The notes beneath the pieces were generated by a model that was not told where the DNA came from, did no database searches, and saw only the letters and a list, made by a program, of their open reading frames with translations. The position numbers and the translations under genes are program-made. A stretch of DNA of 50,057 nt from Choanephora cucurbitarum (Eukaryota; Mucoromycota; Mucoromycetes; Mucorales; Choanephoraceae): positions 1 through 50,057 of the forward strand of contig JAIWNI010000150.1 of NCBI GenBank assembly GCA_025331435.1. The letters run 5' to 3'. This document shows, piece after piece, positions 45,246 to 50,057 of this stretch (position 1 is the stretch's first letter; every line of letters starts with the position of its first letter).

Positions 45246-45650
45246 ATAAGGTTACATAAAAAGACCAAATAAGTCATTTCAGATATAACATCAGAATCAA
45301 AGTAAAAGATCTAAATCCTCACCAAATAAAGAATCCAATTGAAGTCAGTAAAGTTCACACTAAAGAACTAGACTAAAGAGATAACATCACATCATTCAGT
45401 AACATAAGTCCCCAGGACAAGGAATGATGAAGTCAATTAAAGTCACAAGTAAAGAAGGACACTAATTTAGTACAAAATCTCCAATATGTGATTACATCAA
45501 AGTCTTTATTGAAAACATATAAATAATTGCTGTATTTGTATCTATGTAAACATGATCTATCTTTTAGAATAACAAACAGAGTATAAACCGTCTCGTTGTA
45601 CTTCTTACTGTCTCTCTACCTTTTCTATTTTTCATAAATTCCACTTATCT

Positions 45651-47558
45651 AAACATCACAGCCTCTCACACTCAGCAAAAACAGACAAATCAACTCCACC
45701 AATCCAACCAACCAGACCACCGCCAATAATTACCCCAACGATCTTAACCCCAACGCTCAGTTCACTACAAACCATCAATTACGAAATACCAGAAGATGGG
45801 ATTCTCCCAGGAGGACAACTACAGCATTTTCTTACATACTGGCAAACAACCACCCATCACACCTGGCTGATTTCTGCCATTCAACAAGGCTACAAACTAC
45901 AATTCACTCGACAACCAATTCCATGGAGAGAAAGAACAAGACACCTTTCAGCAGAGGAGCAACATCAAACGAATTTAGCAATCCAAAAATTTTTAAAAGG
46001 GAACATGATAGAGGTATCACCCTCACAAAACAGAAATTACCTTTCAAATTTCTTTACAATACAGGAACAAACAAAACGGCGACCCATCCTAGATTGTCAA
46101 AAACTGAACAGCTTTTTACAGGTGGAACACTTCAAGATGGAAGGCGTGCCTGCACTAAGAGATATTGTAGAAGAAGGCGATTACATGTGCAAATTGGACC
46201 TAAAAGATGCATATGTAGTTATCCCAATACACCCCGAATCTCAAGATTACCTAAGCTTCGAAAATCTGGGAACCGTGTACCGCTACAAGTCATTAGCGTT
46301 TGGTCTAAGCGTTGCTTCAAGAATATTCTCGAAGATAATGAGACATGCAATAGAACCATTAAGAAGAGAAGAAATTCGTCTGGTTTACTATATGGACGAC
46401 ATTTGTCTATTAGAAAAGTCAAAAGTAAGAATGTAAGATCTTACAAAACGAGTAAGTTCACATTTAGAGAAGTAAGGCTTCATAATCAACTTCAAAAAGA
46501 GCATATTAGAACCAAAGAAGACACAAGATTTCCTGGGATTCCTTTTCAACACAAGGACCATGAAGATCTCAGTCTCACAGTTGAAGATCAACAATCTCAA
46601 ACGAAGAATCCAACAAGCCAAGTCGAGATCAGCAAAATCATGCCGGTGAATAGCAGGCTTACTAGGAAAAATGACTTCAGTAATCCCAGCAATAGGAGAA
46701 GCCTTACTGCACATCCAATACATTCAAAGAGACTTAGCGAAAGCACTACACCAAGCAAACCACAACTGGGACAGCAATTGCAACTTGTCCTCTACCAGCC
46801 TCCAAGATTTGGAGTGGTGGGAGAAGTTTGTAGAAATCAACAATGGTCTACTAATACAAAAGACAGAATTCAAGGATCCGAAGGTGACGATTTATGTAGA
46901 CGCATCGAACACAGGATGGGGCATCAATTCTACAATGATAACAACATCCGGATTCTGGAAGATAAAGGAAACTCAACACTCAATCAACGTAAGAGAACTA
47001 ATGACAATTCTTTTTGCAATCCAGCTCCATGCAAAAGAATGCGCAAACTCGATAATCAAGATATTCCCCGACAATCTGACGGCCCTAAAATACACGACAA
47101 AATCAGGGGGAACGTCATCAGTATTGCTACAAGACCTAGCTCTTCCGATACAAGAGATATGCAAAAATCACAACATTCAAGTCATTTATCAGCACATTCC
47201 GGGGGTGAAAAACACGAAGGCAGACCAACTGAGCAGAATCAAACAACCATTATACGAGTCGACAATTCCACTGAAGATGTTCAAGACAATCGAGAGGAAA
47301 TGGGGGTCATTGAAGATAGATGCATTTGCTGCACGACACAACCATCAACTGCCACTATATTGGTCTCTCCACCTGGATCCGGGAGCAATGGCGGTAGATG
47401 CCTTTCAGCAGAATTGGAACGTCAAAGGACTATATCTCCATCCACCATGGAAGCTGATTCCCAGAGCATTGCGAGAGATAAAACGTCAAAAATTGAAAGA
47501 AGTAGTGTTAGTCACCCCGAACTGGCCAAGTCAGTTTTGGTATGCAATGATATTATAG
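45651..47558 (+). pseudogene. DIRS RT / RNase H / methylase-like ORF with three stops
   Basis: Seen in one frame: PEDGILPGGQLQHFL, RRPILDCQKLN, KLDLKDAYVVIPIH, catalytic YMDD (46390-46401), RNase H residues (YVDASNTGWG, VRELMTILFAI, FPDNLTALKY, KADQLSR), then a C-terminal domain with LHPPWKLI and LVTPNWP. That resembles the N6-adenine methylase-like domain known after RNase H in DIRS elements. Internal stops are TAA 46434-46436, TAA 46473-46475 and TGA 46647-46649. The 5' end of this frame joins the frame overlapping ORF1 once the LTR insert is removed. Recombinase overlap begins about 47480. Confidence 0.88.
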
Positions 47559-48765
47559 ATGAAATTGGTTCACAAACCGATTATTTGGCAGATAGGGAAA
47601 AGATGGTCACTAGTCGCATAGAAATTATCAACACCTATCGTAAGAAACAAAAAATAGATGACAACACCATAGAATTTCTACACAAGAAGAATCGATCTTC
47701 AACGAACAAAGCATATGATAATGGATGGATTCATTGGAATAATTGGTGCCTTCGAAAAGGGGAAGATCCTTGCGAATACAATCCCAACAATGTATTAGCA
47801 TTCTTAGTTGACAACCAAAAATACAGTCATCAACACCTCAACACTTTAAGATCGGCAATAGCATCGGTATATAATATCCTACATGAAGATCAAAAACCAA
47901 TTGCAGAACATTCGATCATAAAAGATTTCTTTAGAGCCAAAAGAAGATCAGTAGTAAAGATACCCAATCATCAACAACTGTTTACTTGAGATATCACTAT
48001 TTTACTCACCTACATAAAACAAATATTGACTCCTACAGAAGACCTTGAAGCACAACAACTACAAGTAAAGACGATACTTTTACTGTGCATGGCAACTATG
48101 TGGCGACCTCGCTCAATATTGGAAGATTGCAATGCAGAGATGTAACAATAAATGAACAAGAGGGTAAGACGGAAGTCACAATTCATGCAAGAGAACCAAA
48201 AGAGAGCCAGGTGAAATCCACTGTCTTAAGTGAATATCCAGGAGACGCAGAGTTGTGTCGGGTGACAACTTTGACAAAATTATATCAATCGCAAGGAATA
48301 AGCGAAACCATCTACCTGAAGACCAGTACTCTGTTTTTGGCGTATATTGATCACTAAGGAAAAGAGCCTTCGTCAGTAAGACCTACCACAATTGCAAATT
48401 GGATCAAGGCAGAGATGAAATCAGCAGGAATTGATACAAAAAACTTTCAAGCACATTCCATTAGAGCAGCTTCGAGCACAAAAGCAGTTCAATTAGGAAA
48501 TTCCATTCAATCAGTCAAAAAACATGCGAATTGGAGCCTCAATACAACAACATTCGAAGATTTTTATTACAAGCCATCATCACAAACTTCATCCACTGCT
48601 ACTATCAACAATTCAATTTTTTCTTCTACGGACAACAGTATCACATTGGAGGTCGGAGAGGAGGCAACTATTATTAGTTTAGGCACGACAAGCAATCCTA
48701 TTGTTGCCGTAACGAAGACCGAAAATGTGATACATACCCGACCCTGGTATCGTCCTTTCTGGTAA
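47480..48765 (+). pseudogene. DIRS tyrosine recombinase, broken
   Basis: Performs strand exchange to insert the circular DNA copy. Seen: an N-terminal helical domain (LHKKNRSSTNKAYDNGW, LNTLRSAIASVYNIL), a TGA at 47987-47989 in frame, then LLLCMATMWRPRS with the first catalytic Arg (about 48107). One frameshift near 48130, then ARE/PKESQVKST, a TAA at 48355-48357, the H-SI-R box (AHSIRAASST), and the KKHANW...FYYK end with the nucleophile Tyr. The frame runs through the internal complementary region to TGG-TAA at 48765. A much longer frame upstream (from 45923) overlaps the RT ORF and is mostly shadow. Confidence 0.85.
48638..48735 (+). repeat. DIRS internal complementary region
   Basis: Seen: 48638-48696 is complementary to the left outer end 39300-39358, and 48699-48735 to the right outer end 48917-48954, abutting as in a circular junction. 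It lies inside the recombinase reading frame. The two C/G transitions and a few other mismatches date it. Confidence 0.92.
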
Positions 48766-48844
48766 GTAAAACCTTTCCCGCCCACAAGAAAAAATGGAAT
48801 AGAAAAAAAATGAATAGAAAAAAGAAACACATTAGCTAGCTATC

Positions 48845-48929
48845 GAAAGATATGAAGAAGTAACATTTAGAATGAATTTTATTATATATTATGAAAATAA
48901 AGCACGGCTCGGAGAGCATGTATCACATT
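48845..48929 (-). repeat. DIRS right inverted terminal repeat
   Basis: 85 bp, inverted copy of 39349-39433. It is followed by the right outer extension to about 48959. Confidence 0.95.
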
Positions 48930-48959
48930 TTCGGTCTTCGTCACGGCAACAATAAGATT

Positions 48960-49841
48960 TCCTGCCTACGTGACTTTTGTTAGATTCCCTATTTTGAGAA
49001 AAAATCGCAATCTCATATTGCTATTTTTTTTAATTTGAAGGACCTTATTTGAAGCGGTTTAAGCTTGGATCAAATACAAGGAAGAGAGCAGGAGAGGCTG
49101 AGTGATCTCTTCAACTGGCTCATTTATACCCTCTTCAACATATAATAATACTCTTACGTCAGGTTTATAATTCTCGCCCAAGGAAAAAAAAAGAGGAATT
49201 AAGCCTAAGAGTGAGCGATTTCAGGCTGTCAATCATTTATCTATTATTCTTTTTTTGAAAAAATTTTTTTGGCCTCAGTTGCCTCATACGCCTCAATTTT
49301 TTTTTTTGGTTTCTTCCTTCTGAACTTGCAGTCGAGAAACCTCTTGTAAATACCTTACATACAAGTCTCAGCATTGAATGCTGATATACAGGCTGAAATC
49401 GTTCCCTTCAAAACCTAAGGTACTCATCCCATATTTAAGACTGTGATAGAATCAGTCATCTCACTTTAGTAATCTGATAATTATAGCATCTTGACAACAA
49501 GATTTTATAATTTATCTACAGTGAGCTTATCGCGATTGCTGTAAAATATGGATTCAAAAATACTAGCTTACCACATAACCTGCCTTATCATTCGGGAGCA
49601 TATCCCCGCCCGAAACATATCTCTTCTCCATCACAAAAAGTACAAGCTTAGTGATTAACTTCATCAATCTCTCGTACAAGCAGAGTAATGATTATATCTC
49701 TATACATGAAATACATTCATCATCTTCAATTCGACTCTCCATACACTAATTGAAATAAAAAAAAACAATAAAAAACCCATGGTTACTCAAGGCTATTCCA
49801 TTCATCACCCTACCAATGTCAAATTGCTCAAGTATAAACAG
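48960..49841. other. AT-rich flank, no gene seen
   Basis: Poly-T/A tracts and a poly-C run at 49851-49860. No codon-like stretch of useful length on either strand. Confidence 0.5.
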
Positions 49842-50057
49842 CTAGGAAAAAACCCCCCCCCACTCAAAATGAAAACATACTACTTTCTGCATTGGCATTA
49901 GTGTCAGTATTGCAGTATTATCACGCTCATTAATATCATCACACTCACTAATATTATCACACTCATCAATATTGCTATCATCAAAAGTATCACTGTCAGT
50001 GTTATCATAGTCATCAATGTTGTCATGATCTTCAGTATTACACCACAGCGCAAAGGT
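49842..50057 (-). CDS. Acidic Asp/Asn repeat exon of a gene entering from the right
   Basis: Seen: the minus strand is open from the window edge for 71 codons. About residues 7-47 form an imperfect repeat of roughly seven residues (D-N-I-D-D/E-Y/C pattern, for example DNIDECDNISECDDINE), giving a strongly negative segment. A possible donor (GTAGTATG at about 49885) would end the exon before the poly-G-driven WGGVF tail. Inference: internal or terminal exon of a host gene with an acidic low-complexity region. The DNA repeat (about 21 bp) is also visible directly. Product unknown. Confidence 0.4.
   Translation of the reverse strand, partial: TFALWCNTEDHDNIDDYDNTDSDTFDDSNIDECDNISECDDINERDNTAILTLMPMQKVVCFHFEWGGVFS

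Larger units (their letters stand above)
40277..45656 (+). mobile_element. Solo LTR (430 bp) split by a Ty3 element
   Basis: Seen: flanked by CACA (40273-40276, 45657-45660). Without the nested Ty3 element and its duplicated ATAAG it is 430 bp, against 434 bp for the related solo LTR at 20292-20725. The right part has TATA (catataaata near 45524), then a tail that aligns with the other copy (GTATAAACCGTCTC versus GTAAAACAGTCTC, ending ATCTAAACAT). It lies between DIRS ORF1 and the RT domain. Confidence 0.7.
39300..48959 (+). mobile_element. DIRS-type tyrosine-recombinase retrotransposon
   Basis: Seen: inverted terminal repeats (39349-39433, 48845-48929) with outer extensions. An internal complementary region (48638-48735) joins the complement of the left outer end (39300-39358) to the complement of the right outer end (48917-48954). 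This is the diagnostic DIRS layout, thought to allow circular replication intermediates. Coding order is Gag-like ORF1, RT/RNase H/methylase-like ORF, overlapping tyrosine recombinase. The ends share ATT with no target duplication, as known for recombinase-inserted elements. A solo LTR plus Ty3 insertion (40277-45656) and several stops make this copy defunct. Without the insert it would be about 4.3 kb. Confidence 0.95.

Noticed and set aside
45923..47480. First two thirds of a 688-codon ORF overlapping the DIRS RT
   Set aside because: Its translation has no domain, while the neighbouring frame holds all RT and RNase H motifs. Only the last ~170 codons belong to the recombinase.

Overview
The window looks like a repeat-rich stretch of a fungal nuclear genome, most likely an early-diverging fungus of the Mucoromycota (inference). 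It is AT-rich, introns are short (about 60-80 nt) with GTAAGT/GTATGT donors and pyrimidine-rich acceptors, retrotransposons dominate the coding signal (two Ty3/gypsy elements, a DIRS element, a LINE, two solo LTRs), and many microsatellites and minisatellites are present. There are no bacterial-style operons, no ribosome binding sites and no CRISPR array. No rRNA and no convincing tRNA gene was found.

Layout. 1-8.5 kb: a possible exon of a gene running in from the left, then a 3.9-kb arm (233-4160) that returns inverted at 35050-39080, then decayed exon islands. 6.3-7.1 kb holds a four-exon gene-like unit with a second copy at 33.0-33.7 kb. 8600-14065: a nearly intact Ty3/gypsy element with 324-bp LTRs differing at one base. 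14.1-19.3 kb: microsatellites and small uncertain ORFs. 19281-21745 (minus): a 5'-truncated LINE split by a 434-bp solo LTR. 21.7-35 kb: diverged relatives of the left arm (23.4-25.0, 27.9-28.6, 30.1-31.0 kb), a plausible single-exon host gene (25443-26099) and several short ORFs. 39300-48959: a DIRS-type tyrosine-recombinase retrotransposon carrying a solo LTR, which itself carries a complete but decayed Ty3/gypsy element, so three layers are nested. 49842-50057: an acidic exon of a gene entering from the right on the minus strand.

How the parts fit. The insertions give a relative chronology: DIRS first, then the LTR element inserted at CACA and reduced to a solo LTR, then a Ty3 element inserted with an ATAAG target duplication. 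The same LTR family also used a CACA target inside the LINE. The intervals between elements contain several diverged copies of a long intron-bearing sequence family. Some exons keep their reading frame and splice sites between copies, but I do not recognise any product. That family is the best candidate here for something undescribed. It may be a local gene family, a pseudogene array or an unrecognised mobile element, and the sequence alone does not decide between these.
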